Part shown: one piece after another, positions 53,537 through 61,737 of the stretch
Numbering within the stretch: position 1 is the first letter of the stretch
Layout of the letters: every line of letters begins with the position of its first letter
Source of the DNA: Variovorax sp. PBL-H6
Lineage (GTDB): Bacteria > Pseudomonadota > Gammaproteobacteria > Burkholderiales > Burkholderiaceae_C
Reading direction: 5' to 3'
Length of the DNA stretch: 64,000 nucleotides
NCBI RefSeq assembly: GCF_901827155.1
Contig: NZ_LR594660.1
Location: 775,195-839,194 of the forward strand
Notes under the pieces: generated by a model
The model's input: the letters and a program-made list of their open reading frames with translations, nothing else
Told to the model about the DNA's origin: nothing
The model's database searches: none
Program-made: the position numbers and the translations under genes

Positions 53537-53830
53537 TTACTCGGTAAAGTCGTTAAGCCACGCGGGTTTAAACCTGGTCTTCAGCGGCGCGTCCAGCTGT
53601 AGCCCGTGCGCCCACAAAAAGTGCTGCATCGCTCCGCGCTTGGAGCCACGCTTGAGATACCGGGCGCCAATGAGTACGCCGCCGCCCATCAAGACACCGA
53701 GAATCCACATGTGCGCGATGATTCCGAAACCCATCAGAATCAGTGAAAGCGTGAACTCCAAGGGGTCCCAAAACATGATTGGGATGGGCGACTCGAGGTC
53801 GAAGGGAAAGACGTGCGACTCTTGGTCCAT
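53537..53830 (-). CDS. traL: Conjugation protein TraL (VirB3-like)
   Basis: A 97-residue inner-membrane protein with two close helices (about 26-44 and 46-58), starting with a short cytosolic part that ends FDLESPIPIMFWDPLE, the TraL pattern. Works with TraC and TraA during pilus assembly. Confidence 0.88.
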   Translation of the reverse strand: MDQESHVFPFDLESPIPIMFWDPLEFTLSLILMGFGIIAHMWILGVLMGGGVLIGARYLKRGSKRGAMQHFLWAHGLQLDAPLKTRFKPAWLNDFTE

Positions 53831-53866
53831 GCGCTACTTCCGGGGGAAGGAAAGAGAGAAGAGAGA

Positions 53867-53888
53867 TAGGGGCGGTCTCCCGCCCCTA
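53867..53888 (-). other. Intercistronic hairpin between traA and traL
   Basis: Perfect 9-bp stem TAGGGGCGG/CCGCCCCTA with 4-nt loop and no T-tract. Probably protects the abundant pilin mRNA from 3' decay or gives partial termination. Confidence 0.65.
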
Positions 53889-53903
53889 CTCGTCAGGCCG
53901 CGC

Positions 53904-54212
53904 TTAGATGAGGCCGCCACCCACCATGATTTGCTGGATGATGCTGGGGCCCCAGTGCAGGAAAGCACCGCCAGCGATACCCGTCAGCGCGGGCATGGGG
54001 CTGTTCTTGGCAACGCCGATGGCGCCGCCCATGAGCAGCATGGTGGTGGCCAGGCCAACGCCCAGGGCGCCTGTGGTCCAACCGTCCACGGTCTTCCAGA
54101 AGCTGTAGAACGCGTCGTTCTGGTCCAACTGGCCAGCGAACACCGCCGGGGAGGCACCGGCCACAGCCAGCGCAGCGAGGGCCTTGCCCTTCAGGGTACG
54201 GAGAAAAGTCAT
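53904..54212 (-). CDS. traA: Conjugative pilin TraA (VirB2-like)
   Basis: A 102-residue propilin with a signal peptide (cleaved near VFAG, residue 26) and a mature part with two membrane helices (about 48-66 and 75-95). Likely the F-type pilus subunit; the signal peptidase at 46086 may process it. No sign whether it is acetylated or cyclised. First gene of the long tra operon, as in F, after a long leader with a palindrome. Confidence 0.82.
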   Translation of the reverse strand: MTFLRTLKGKALAALAVAGASPAVFAGQLDQNDAFYSFWKTVDGWTTGALGVGLATTMLLMGGAIGVAKNSPMPALTGIAGGAFLHWGPSIIQQIMVGGGLI

Positions 54213-54240
54213 TTAAAGCTCCTTGCTTCGTTGAGGTGAT

Positions 54241-54254
54241 GTGTTTGCAAACAC
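54241..54254. promoter_or_regulatory. Palindrome in the traA leader
   Basis: Perfect 14-bp palindrome GTGTTTGCAAACAC between the promoter motif (54299-54316) and traA. It could be an operator for a repressor of transfer or a small leader hairpin. Confidence 0.5.
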
Positions 54255-54298
54255 GCGCTCGAGAGCCGGAGCCGTTGGTTCAGGCAGCGAGTGCCTAC

Positions 54299-54316
54299 CG
54301 TATAGCGATGGGTTTA
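54299..54316 (-). promoter_or_regulatory. Element-type promoter motif for the tra operon
   Basis: Minus strand TAAAC, 7 nt, TATACG, about 87 bases before traA. One of the strongest matches. Confidence 0.65.
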
Positions 54317-54346
54317 TACAACCCGGAAGTTTTTTCTGAGCTAGCG

Positions 54347-54931
54347 CTATTCGCTTCCCGTCTCGTCCGACGATAGGGAAAAGACGAGTTGTTTCGGCTT
54401 GGCCGGAGAGGCCTGCGCTTGACGAATAGGCGAAGTGGCGGCGGCGGTGGGGGTTCCATCCGCGGTGCGGCGAATACCGCGCTGCGCATCGACATAGTTC
54501 TGGAAGCCCCACCAGAAGCCGATGACGTCGCTGGCGTACTTGTGGCCGATGCGATAGCGGTTCGGCGTCCAGTTGTTGGGCCCGATGTTGTAGGCCACGA
54601 TGGCGTTGAACCAGTCGCGCTTCTTGTTGAAGTTGTCGCGAATGATGTAGGCGCTCGCGTTGATGTTCGTGCAGAAGTCGTCGCGCAGATGCTCCTTCCT
54701 CAGGCCGAACTTGGCGAAGTACTCGACCCACTTCGTGTTGACCTGTGCGGGGCCGAGGTCGAAGCTTCCGTCGCGATTCTTGCTGCTCGCGCCGACCCGC
54801 CCGTTCTCCTTTCGAAGAATCGCGTGCAGGAGTAGCTCCGGTACGTCGTAACGCAAAGAGGCCTGTGCAGCGCACTGCACGGCCTCTCGCGTGACATGGG
54901 CGTACGGAGGCAGCGACGGAATCGCGTCCAT
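54347..54931 (-). CDS. Lytic transglycosylase (VirB1-like)
   Basis: A 194-residue SLT-type enzyme. Catalytic Glu42 in LRKENG, followed by DLGPAQVN (the usual GLMQIN-like motif) and IVAYNIGPNN (AYNGG-like). It opens peptidoglycan for pilus assembly. No signal peptide is evident at the chosen start. The basic, Gln-rich tail is probably disordered. Starts 15 bases after the OB-fold-like gene. Confidence 0.85.
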   Translation of the reverse strand: MDAIPSLPPYAHVTREAVQCAAQASLRYDVPELLLHAILRKENGRVGASSKNRDGSFDLGPAQVNTKWVEYFAKFGLRKEHLRDDFCTNINASAYIIRDNFNKKRDWFNAIVAYNIGPNNWTPNRYRIGHKYASDVIGFWWGFQNYVDAQRGIRRTADGTPTAAATSPIRQAQASPAKPKQLVFSLSSDETGSE

Positions 54932-54946
54932 GGCCCAGGTCGGGGT

Positions 54947-55306
54947 TTACTCGGCGGCGGCTGCGGCGGCCTCCGCCGGCGTGCTCGGTTCGTCCAGGAT
55001 GAACACGCGGTCGGCGACCAGCTCGTTCGAGAGGAACTGGTCGGCGTCCAGGGTCTTCACGACACCTTGGATGTGGCCGTTGATTTTGACGGTCTGGCCG
55101 ACCTTGAGGCGGTCCTGCAGCTTCGGGAAGCGGTAGTTGGGGATGCGAACTTGGCCGGCGTTGATGAAGTCGACGACACCGCCGCTTTGTTCGCGCACCG
55201 GGCCCCACTGCACCATAAGCACAGCGCTGGCGCCCTTCTTGGGGTCCTTGGGGGTGGACACCGTAATCTTGCGGATTTCACCAACGATGAAAAGGTCGTG
55301 AATCAA
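54947..55306 (-). CDS. OB-fold-like protein
   Basis: A 119-residue protein with five or so beta strands (LFIVGEIRKITVS, SAVLMVQWG, RLKVGQTVKINGHIQGVVK) that suggest an OB fold as in SSB-type proteins, and an Ala-rich tail. It may bind single-stranded DNA during transfer, but key residues cannot be assigned. First gene of a two-gene operon with the transglycosylase. Confidence 0.5.
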   Translation of the reverse strand: MIHDLFIVGEIRKITVSTPKDPKKGASAVLMVQWGPVREQSGGVVDFINAGQVRIPNYRFPKLQDRLKVGQTVKINGHIQGVVKTLDADQFLSNELVADRVFILDEPSTPAEAAAAAAE

Positions 55307-55375
55307 TTGAGTCTCCTGGGGGTACTGAGTCCGCTGCTTTCAGCGGGGGTTACTGGGGCTTTTTAAGGCACCCCT

Positions 55376-55394
55376 TCTATAGAAGATGCGTTTA
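55376..55394 (-). promoter_or_regulatory. Element-type promoter motif
   Basis: Minus strand TAAAC, 8 nt, TATAGA, 70 bases upstream of ATG 55306. Confidence 0.6.
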
Positions 55395-55416
55395 TATGAG
55401 CGCGTCTTCCTTGCAC

Positions 55417-55908
55417 TCAGCGCTCAAATACTTCCACCCGCTGGTTCAGCGAGGCGCCCTCGGACGTGTGGCTGCGGGGCACCTCACTCGAGAACGACCG
55501 CACCGCCTCGACCCTGTGGCCGCGACGCTTTAAGTTCGCGGCGACAGCCTGGGCACGCCGCTGCGCCAGCTTGGCGGGATTCTTTTCGCCCGCGCCCGCG
55601 TGGCCGGCGACCAGGACGGTTGATTTCTTGTGAAGGCCGCGCAGCTCCGCAGCAGTCTGTTTGCTGATGAGCACAGAGTTCTTGGCGAAGTCGACGATGA
55701 CTGTGGCGCCCTCCACCGGCATGGCGTGTGCGGCCTGGTACCCATTGGTAGGCTCAAGGGGTGGGAGCGGCACCGGGTCCGGCAGCGGCGTGATGGGCGT
55801 TTCGACCGCAGAACGGGACAAGTCCCAGTTGGTACCGCCGACGACGTCGATGTGGTTTTGCCGAACGTTCTCGTGCTGGACGTGGGCGGGGACTTCAATC
55901 ATGGGCAT
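55417..55908 (-). CDS. OmpA-like C-terminal domain protein
   Basis: A 163-residue protein whose C-terminal half shows the OmpA/Pal-type peptidoglycan-binding pattern (VIVDFAKNSVLI, VLVAGHAGAGEKN, LAQRRAQAVAANLKRRG, SLNQRVEVF). The N-terminal 70 residues are Pro-rich; no signal peptide is visible. Starts 4 bases after the DsbA-like gene. May fix the pilus machine to the cell wall. Confidence 0.7.
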   Translation of the reverse strand: MPMIEVPAHVQHENVRQNHIDVVGGTNWDLSRSAVETPITPLPDPVPLPPLEPTNGYQAAHAMPVEGATVIVDFAKNSVLISKQTAAELRGLHKKSTVLVAGHAGAGEKNPAKLAQRRAQAVAANLKRRGHRVEAVRSFSSEVPRSHTSEGASLNQRVEVFER

Positions 55909-55912
55909 GCTG

Positions 55913-56539
55913 TTACTTCGCGAGAGTTTTCACTTTGGAGATGACTTCATCCCGAAGGCGCGTCAGCGAGCCTCCAGGCACGGAGGTGGGGTCGACGCTG
56001 GAGACGGGCCTTCCGTCAACGACGATGACGTAGGCAGGAAGGCTCTCAACACCGACTGACACGGCAAGGGTTGCCGCACGAGAAAGTGCGCCCTTTCCGC
56101 GCGGGCCCCGTGAGGCCTCGAAGAGAGCGGTGAGGTCCTTCTCCGGCATGTCCCCCAGCTGCTGCTGGAGCCAAACCAGCACCTGGTTTTCCTCGCCCAA
56201 CGGGATGCTGAGGTCCTGCGCGCCACGGTAAATCGCGTTTTTGATGGTGTCAGCCACCGCCGGCGAAACGCCTCGAGCGGCGTAGTAGACGCGCTCTTTG
56301 GCGCCGCTCTCGGCCGGGTCAACCGGAACCGGGCCGCGCACGAAGCTCCCGCCGACGGCCTTCACCGCACTTTCGATAGCAACGTCCTGGGCCTCTGCGG
56401 CGCGGCAGACCGGGCACGAGAACGACATGATTTTCACGACGTCGACCGTAGGCGCGGCGCTGGCGAGTGAGGGCAGCATGAGTGCGCAAGCCCAGGCCAG
56501 CCCGACGGCTTGAAGGAAATGGCGGCGTTTCTTGGTCAT
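55913..56539 (-). CDS. DsbA-like periplasmic thiol oxidoreductase
   Basis: A 208-residue protein with a signal peptide (ASA near 28), CPVC redox motif (Cys42, Cys45) and a cis-Pro region ESLPAYVIV near 170. Twin-arginine-like KKRRHF begins the signal. It likely forms disulfides in TraF, TraH, TraV and pilins. Overlaps the upstream gene by 4 bases. Confidence 0.8.
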   Translation of the reverse strand: MTKKRRHFLQAVGLAWACALMLPSLASAAPTVDVVKIMSFSCPVCRAAEAQDVAIESAVKAVGGSFVRGPVPVDPAESGAKERVYYAARGVSPAVADTIKNAIYRGAQDLSIPLGEENQVLVWLQQQLGDMPEKDLTALFEASRGPRGKGALSRAATLAVSVGVESLPAYVIVVDGRPVSSVDPTSVPGGSLTRLRDEVISKVKTLAK

Positions 56540-56928
56540 TTTTTCTCCGGGGCGGCGGGCGCGGCCGGCGCTGCGGGGGTGGATGAAGCGGGCGCGGAGG
56601 CGGCCTTTTGCGCCGGGTTAGCAGCAGCGTCGTCGGCCGGCTTCTTCGCGTCAGGGCTGAGGCCCTGGGTAGCGAGCCACTCGTTGTAGGCGTCCTGGTA
56701 GATGAGGCGCCAGGTCACGTAGCGGCAGCCGTAGCCGAGGTTGTTGAACCACCCTTGAACCTTCGTCTGCTGTGAGGGGACCACCAGCGAAGACAACGAC
56801 GTGGTTGCGTTCCCGACCCAGGCAATCGGAGCGCAGCCCCGTTCGATGCGCTTCTCCGGCGATGCGGCCAAGAAAATCCAGGCGACGAACGCCAGGAAGA
56901 TGAGGCCAAAGAATTCTTTGTGAAGCAT
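56536..56928 (-). CDS. Membrane protein, unknown function
   Basis: A 130-residue protein with one N-terminal helix (about 6-22), two cysteines (about 32 and 68) in a small periplasmic domain and an Ala/Pro-rich tail. It leads the operon 56928-55417 with the DsbA-like and OmpA-like genes. ATG 56928 begins MLHKEFF; function unknown. Confidence 0.55.
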   Translation of the reverse strand: MLHKEFFGLIFLAFVAWIFLAASPEKRIERGCAPIAWVGNATTSLSSLVVPSQQTKVQGWFNNLGYGCRYVTWRLIYQDAYNEWLATQGLSPDAKKPADDAAANPAQKAASAPASSTPAAPAAPAAPEKK

Positions 56929-56965
56929 GAGGGGCAGCCCTTGCGGGCAAGTCAAGACAGTGCCC

Positions 56966-56985
56966 CGTATAGAGCGCCCCTTTTA
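56966..56985 (-). promoter_or_regulatory. Element-type promoter motif
   Basis: Minus strand TAAAA, 9 nt, TATACG, about 38 bases upstream of ATG 56928. Confidence 0.6.
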
Positions 56986-57011
56986 TGCGGCGGCTCGCCG
57001 CGGCTCCTTTG

Positions 57012-59159
57012 CTACTTGACGGCGACAGGCCGCGGCAGCCGCAAAGCAGGCATCGACCGTTTGCGAAAGCCTGGCAGGGCCTCCAGCATCTTTCGGCCCC
57101 ACTGGGTGTAGATGAGCCGCTTGTCGAAGACCACGATTCGGCCCCTGTCCGATTCACGGCGCATCAGGCGGCCCACCATCTGGATGAGCTTGGTCAGTGC
57201 GTCGGGCATCGCACGTTGGGCGAAGTACTCCTTGCCCAAGACCTCGGCGAGCTCCTGCTCGACAGGCGAGGTCGGGACTGCGAAAGGAATCGCGCAGATG
57301 ATGACGTTCACACAGTAGGCGCCGGGAAGGTCGAGGCCCTCCGCCATTGTTGCCAGGCCGCACAGGATGCTGCCCCGTCCCCGGTCGATGCGGTCCTTGT
57401 GCTCATGAATCAGTTCCTTGATGCCAAGGTCGCCCTGAGCAAGAACCGCGTTTCCGAAGTGCTTGTTCAATGTCGGCAGCAGCGCGTTCATCAACGAGCG
57501 CGATGGAAACAGGATGAGAGTTCCCTCGGACGCATCGATATTTGCCGGCATGTTCAGCTGCAGCTCCTCGATGTACTTCTCCCGTTCATCTTGGCGCGGG
57601 CTGTACTTCATGTCGATGAGCTCGATGGTGTTGTTGCGGTAAGGGAAGATGGGGTCGAGCTTCATCGTGCGCAGCACGTCACCGACACCGACGCGTGCCC
57701 GGAAGCGGTCAAACCCGTCGAAATCCTGAAGCGTTGCCGACACCATCGCGACGATGGCCCGCTCGCTGTCCCACAGCAGGCGACGCAGGACGTCTGCGCC
57801 TTCGAGCGGCGACACGTGAATGCTCGCCACCTCCGGCGTGCCGCCTTTGAACACCCAGCGAACTGCCCGGTCCGGCGCAGAGAACAGCTCGAGCCCCTTG
57901 ACGATGGATGACAGCTGCGAGCCGAAGAAGGCGCACTGGTACAGGAGCTCGCCTATCGGCCCCTTCAATTCCGGGCTCTTCTCCGGAAGATTCGTTTTCT
58001 TGAGGGCCGCGCTGGCCTCCTTGATGCTCTCTTGCAAGAGCCGCGCATGGTCCAGCGCATGGGTCGCGGCCTTCAGCACGGAGGTGTCGAGCTTTCCGGC
58101 CGGGAAGCGATACTGATTGGTCTCCGGCTCCACCGTGATGGTCGACAGGGAGTCCTTCAAGCCAGCGAGCCCGTTCACCAGGCCACCGGTGTCGAAATCG
58201 TGCGCGCTGAGCTTGGCCTTCTCGAACAGGCGCACCAGCTCCCCCTTGCGCTGCCACCCCTTCGAGAAGCCGGCCATCCGACCGAGGTTGGCAACGCAGT
58301 CGTCGAGCACGAGGTTTGCCGAGCCTACGTCGATTGCCTTGTCAGGCAGATGATGGGCCTCGTCAAAAACGAGGAGATAGCGGCCGCCGGGGAACAGAGC
58401 ATCGGTGGGGCTTTCCTTGGCCATGGCCAGGTCAGCCAAGACAAGGTCGTGGTTGGCCACGATGATTTTGGCTTCCGACAGGACCCGGCGCGACGCCAGG
58501 AAGGGGCACTCGCTGTGGAACTCGCACTTATGACCGAGACAGGTCTCGGACTTGGCTGCCACTTCCTTCCAACTGCCCGGTGTCTTGTCCGGGTAGCTGT
58601 CGACGTCCCCGTTCCAGGCGCCGCCGCGCCAGTGGTCGAGCATTGACTTCACGTCGACGGACACATCGACGTTCTCGTTGGAGCCCTGGTCGAAGAAGTC
58701 GAATTGGTTTTCCGCGTCGCCCTGGTTGGAAATGCGCTCGGCCGAGTTGACGCAGAAATAGCGACCGCGGCCTTTGGCCACGACCGCGTCCCGCTCGCTT
58801 TGAACAATGCGCGCCTTGACCAGCGTTGGAAGGTCGCCCTGCATGATTTGGGTTTGGAGGCCAACCGTCGCTGTCGCGATGACGACCGGGACCTCCTTTG
58901 TGGTCCGCAGCTTTTCCGAGGCAGCGATTGCGCCGACCAAGTAGGCGATGGTCTTTCCGGTGCCGGTGGGTGCCTCGGCAGCGATGGGCTCGTCGGCCAC
59001 CATTGCACGGCAAACCTGCCGAGACAACTCAACCTGACCGTCGCGGACGATGAAGCCGGGGAGCTGGCCAAGCCGCTCGTAGCACTCGTCGATGAAGGTA
59101 AAAGCCGCGTCGGATGATTCGAGGCGGCTTGCGTTTGCGATTGGAATGACCTGTCCCAT
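57012..59159 (-). CDS. DinG-family DNA helicase
   Basis: A 715-residue XPD/DinG-type superfamily 2 helicase. Walker A APTGTGKT near 66-73, four iron-sulphur cysteines near 197-212 (CLGHKCEFHSEC plus an upstream Cys), DEAH box VFDEAHHLPD near 265, and motif VI QMVGRLMRRESDRG near 665. It unwinds R-loops or DNA with a 5'-to-3' polarity in known members. ATG 59159 is preferred over TTG 59168. It sits at the edge of the maintenance region with its own promoter. Confidence 0.92.
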   Translation of the reverse strand: MGQVIPIANASRLESSDAAFTFIDECYERLGQLPGFIVRDGQVELSRQVCRAMVADEPIAAEAPTGTGKTIAYLVGAIAASEKLRTTKEVPVVIATATVGLQTQIMQGDLPTLVKARIVQSERDAVVAKGRGRYFCVNSAERISNQGDAENQFDFFDQGSNENVDVSVDVKSMLDHWRGGAWNGDVDSYPDKTPGSWKEVAAKSETCLGHKCEFHSECPFLASRRVLSEAKIIVANHDLVLADLAMAKESPTDALFPGGRYLLVFDEAHHLPDKAIDVGSANLVLDDCVANLGRMAGFSKGWQRKGELVRLFEKAKLSAHDFDTGGLVNGLAGLKDSLSTITVEPETNQYRFPAGKLDTSVLKAATHALDHARLLQESIKEASAALKKTNLPEKSPELKGPIGELLYQCAFFGSQLSSIVKGLELFSAPDRAVRWVFKGGTPEVASIHVSPLEGADVLRRLLWDSERAIVAMVSATLQDFDGFDRFRARVGVGDVLRTMKLDPIFPYRNNTIELIDMKYSPRQDEREKYIEELQLNMPANIDASEGTLILFPSRSLMNALLPTLNKHFGNAVLAQGDLGIKELIHEHKDRIDRGRGSILCGLATMAEGLDLPGAYCVNVIICAIPFAVPTSPVEQELAEVLGKEYFAQRAMPDALTKLIQMVGRLMRRESDRGRIVVFDKRLIYTQWGRKMLEALPGFRKRSMPALRLPRPVAVK

Positions 59160-59556
59160 ACTGTCCAATAGTTACCAGGGCCCGAGAAGGCCCAACCTTG
59201 CGACAGAGTAGAAAGAGGCTTTAAACGCCTTCGCCGCACCGGTCCGAGAAAGCGGTTCAGGTGCTAGCCGCCCTACCCTCGGCTGCTTGCGCCTGGACCC
59301 AGGCGCAGCTATTTACACCCGTTACGCTTGCCACCTGTTACGCAGGCGATGGCAAATTCAATGTTTCACGGCATTTTCACAAGGTGGCTTGCAGTTGTGA
59401 ATAATCGATGTGTGGCAACGACTTAGCGGCTTGGGACCGGTCGAACGGCGAGTTGACGTGTGTGGATGTTTCACGAAATGCACCAGTTTGCGGCTTAGCT
59501 GGGATAATCAGGCCGTAAATCTTTACGCCAAGTCTTAAGCCACCACCACCACAACA
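59160..59556. other. Intergenic control region between dinG-like and kfrA-like genes
   Basis: No gene visible. It holds the dinG promoter motif (59205-59223), a 20-bp palindrome TGCGCCTGG-AC-CCAGGCGCA (59288-59307), two GTTACGC direct repeats (59331, 59337-59343 region), two ATGTTTCACG repeats near 59361 and 59467, and a GATAAT box near 59502 that may be the kfrA -10. Confidence 0.55.
59205..59223 (-). promoter_or_regulatory. Element-type promoter motif for dinG-like gene
   Basis: Minus strand TAAAG, 8 nt, TACTCT, about 46 bases upstream of ATG 59159. Confidence 0.5.
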
Positions 59557-60270
59557 ATGGCAGCAACCCCCTCTGATACCCGCAAGCGCGTTCGGGAAAT
59601 TGCCGACCAGCTCCTCGCCGCCGGTACAGCCCCGACCTCCACTCTGGTGCGGAAGCTGCTTGGTAAGGGCAGTTTCGAGACAATCGTCGGCGAGTTGAAG
59701 CTGTGGGAAGCTGACCGCCAGCGCCCCCTGCCGAACAAGCGAGACCCCACTGCTGAGGCCCTCGATAGGGTGGGAGCTCAGCAAGCCGCAGAGTTGATTG
59801 CTCAGGCTGCGGACGCCTCGAAGTCACTGACTGCTGCGGTTGCCAGCGTCCGCTTGGCAGCGTCAGAGATTGCAAGTTTCCCTGCCCTGGTTGCCACCCT
59901 TACAGAGCAGGTGAGAGCGCTCACGCAAGTCGTCGAGGACGACCGGAAGGCGATGAGGGACGAACTCGCAAAGGCGAATGCGCGCTACGAAGGCGTCCAG
60001 AAGTACGCCATGACCGCTATTGAGGCGGCCCGCGCCGAGAGTCGAATGCTCCAGGAGCAACTCGCCCAAACGGGGGATAAGACTGGTGCCCGCGAATCGG
60101 CTTATCGTCAGCAGGCTGAAGACCTCCGGGTCCTCGTGCATCAGCTTCAGGGTCGCCTAGCTGAGCAAGGTAAGCGCAGTGACGACGTTGTTGTGCCTCC
60201 GCGACTCGACTTTGACCAAAAGCGTCCTGTACGTTTATCCAGTTATGAGCCCACTGGGCGGACCACCTAG
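59557..60270 (+). CDS. kfrA: KfrA-type DNA-binding coiled-coil protein
   Basis: A 237-residue protein. The N-terminal domain (about 5-60; DTRKRVREIADQLLAAG, TLVRKLLGKGSFETI) matches the KfrA helix-turn-helix domain; residues 75-210 are a long Ala-rich coiled coil. KfrA proteins of IncP-type plasmids repress their own gene and help partition as nucleoid-like filaments. Located beside the putative centromere and parAB, as expected. Confidence 0.85.
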   Translation: MAATPSDTRKRVREIADQLLAAGTAPTSTLVRKLLGKGSFETIVGELKLWEADRQRPLPNKRDPTAEALDRVGAQQAAELIAQAADASKSLTAAVASVRLAASEIASFPALVATLTEQVRALTQVVEDDRKAMRDELAKANARYEGVQKYAMTAIEAARAESRMLQEQLAQTGDKTGARESAYRQQAEDLRVLVHQLQGRLAEQGKRSDDVVVPPRLDFDQKRPVRLSSYEPTGRTT

Positions 60271-60309
60271 ACTGGCCGCCTGCGGCACCGCTGTCCCCAA
60301 GTATTTTGG

Positions 60310-60328
60310 TTGTCCCTAGTAGGGACAA
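60310..60328. repeat. Centromere palindrome 1
   Basis: TTGTCCCTA, central G, TAGGGACAA. Stands alone, 152 bases from the next copy. Confidence 0.75.
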
Positions 60329-60442
60329 CACGACTTGCTGCCGAACCCGCCCCGTCCAGGTAGGGACTCAATTCACCTGTCCTACTCGCCGGTCGCTCGA
60401 CGCTTGCACGCTGCTCGCGGACGTCGAAGGCGTGGTGGCAAT

Positions 60443-60660
60443 CTGTCCCGGGGAATTTAGTTTGTCCCTACTAGGGACAAAACGCCTCCACGCCGCTGCT
60501 GGAATTCGAAAATGCGCCGCTGCGGGGTGACTCTGTCCCAGGGAATTTAGTTTGTCCCTACTAGGGACAAGACGCCGTCACGCCGCTGCTGGAAGTCGAA
60601 AATGCGTCGCTGCGGGGTAACTCTGTCCCAGGGAATCTAGTTTGTCCCTACTAGGGACAA
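60443..60660. repeat. 90-bp tandem repeat array with three palindromes
   Basis: Palindromes TTGTCCCTA-C-TAGGGACAA at 60462-60480, 60552-60570 and 60642-60660, exactly 90 bases apart. Each is preceded by CTGTCCC(A/G)GGGAAT and followed by a conserved ACGCC...CGCCGCTGCTGGAA spacer. This is a typical iterated centromere. Confidence 0.85.
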
Positions 60661-60736
60661 CGTGCGAAGCAGACCTTGTTAGCCTCGCCGGCGCATGCAG
60701 CTCATTGTTCTCGTGTGGGTCAGAGGGGCGCCAGAA

Positions 60737-60762
60737 AAGCAAAGGGGCCCGAGGGCCCCTTA
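60737..60762 (-). terminator. Terminator of parAB
   Basis: AAGGGGCCC/GGGCCCCTT stem; on the minus strand followed by TTTGCTTTTC. Confidence 0.85.
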
Positions 60763-60764
60763 CT

Positions 60765-61733
60765 TCAGCTGAGCGATTTTAGTTTTGCGATGCGGTCCTT
60801 GATGAGCTCAGTAATGATTCTCTCAAGTTCATCAGCTTCCTGCGCTGATGTGAAAGCCATCGACAACAAGCCGTCCCGGCGTCTAATTCGGACGTAGCGC
60901 GTACCGTCAACCGCTAGGTCCGTACTTGGCTGCCTCCGGCGTTCCGCGTTCTTCTCTTTTGGGGGGGCTGTCACCCACGCAGGCGCCTTGCTTGCCTTCA
61001 GCTTACCCTCCACGACCAACTCGACGGCCTGAACAACGCGGTCGCCATGGTCCTTTGCAAGCGCCGCGAGCAGTTCGACCACGTTTGCCCCTATGGCAGA
61101 CGGCTTAGAAGCAACCAGCTGGCGGGCTGCGGCAGGCAAGCGTTCGAACGAAAGCAACCTGGCGACCTGCGACTTGCTGAGCCCTGACTCTGTCTCGAGC
61201 TCCCGAACTGTAAAACTGCGACTAGCCTTCCGCTGCGCGAGGCCCAAGTATTTCGCGTAGTCCGTCAGTTGAGGCGCAAGAAGATTGTCATAAAACGTGA
61301 CTCGTTCGGCCTCATCATCCGACGCTTCACGGATGGTGACAAGCCACTCTTCCCGACCCAGCTCAAGCAGAGCTGCCTTACGATGACGCCCGGCCAGAAT
61401 CTGGAACCGTCCGGCGGCGGCCGGGCGTAGCTGCGCCGGTGTCGTTTGCGGGTTCTCCTTTAGGTTCGCTTTCAGGTTCGCGACGCGAACGGGGTCGAGA
61501 GGGCTTGAATGAAATGGCCCGTCATCGCACAGGTCTAGCCTGATTACCAGAGCCTTGCCTTGTTCTTTCTTGAGCCGTTCAATCTCCGCCTTGCTCTCAA
61601 GGTGCCCGCCCGTCAGGTTCATCAGCTGAGTCGGCGCAGGCAATGGCCGTTGCCGCACCATAGCCGGCGACGTCGGACCTGACAGGACTGCATCGCTGAT
61701 TGCGCTCAGTTGTTCTCTGCCTTTTGTTGCCAT
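60765..61733 (-). CDS. parB: Partition protein ParB
   Basis: A 322-residue ParB/Spo0J-type protein. ParB N-terminal domain with the nuclease-like/CTP-binding GRHRKAALLELG motif near 115-126, a central helix-turn-helix (SGLSKSQVARLLSF near 184-197) and a C-terminal dimerisation helix. It binds the palindrome array just downstream and interacts with ParA. Start ATG 61733 lies 2 bases after the parA stop. Confidence 0.92.
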   Translation of the reverse strand: MATKGREQLSAISDAVLSGPTSPAMVRQRPLPAPTQLMNLTGGHLESKAEIERLKKEQGKALVIRLDLCDDGPFHSSPLDPVRVANLKANLKENPQTTPAQLRPAAAGRFQILAGRHRKAALLELGREEWLVTIREASDDEAERVTFYDNLLAPQLTDYAKYLGLAQRKASRSFTVRELETESGLSKSQVARLLSFERLPAAARQLVASKPSAIGANVVELLAALAKDHGDRVVQAVELVVEGKLKASKAPAWVTAPPKEKNAERRRQPSTDLAVDGTRYVRIRRRDGLLSMAFTSAQEADELERIITELIKDRIAKLKSLS

Positions 61734-61737
61734 CTTG

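Larger units (their letters stand above)
60271..60764. other. parS: Putative partition centromere region
   Basis: No gene. Four 19-bp palindromes, TTGTCCCTA-S-TAGGGACAA, lie between kfrA and the end of parB. Three of them sit at exactly the same place in a 90-bp tandem repeat. The placement next to parAB makes it the likely ParB-binding centromere. Confidence 0.7.

Noticed and set aside
59557..60270. KfrA-like protein as a chromosome segregation SMC fragment
   Set aside because: The N-terminal domain fits KfrA, and there is no ATPase head.
60443..60660. 90-bp repeats as a CRISPR array
   Set aside because: The repeats are contiguous and near-identical with inner palindromes; there are no unique spacers and no cas genes.
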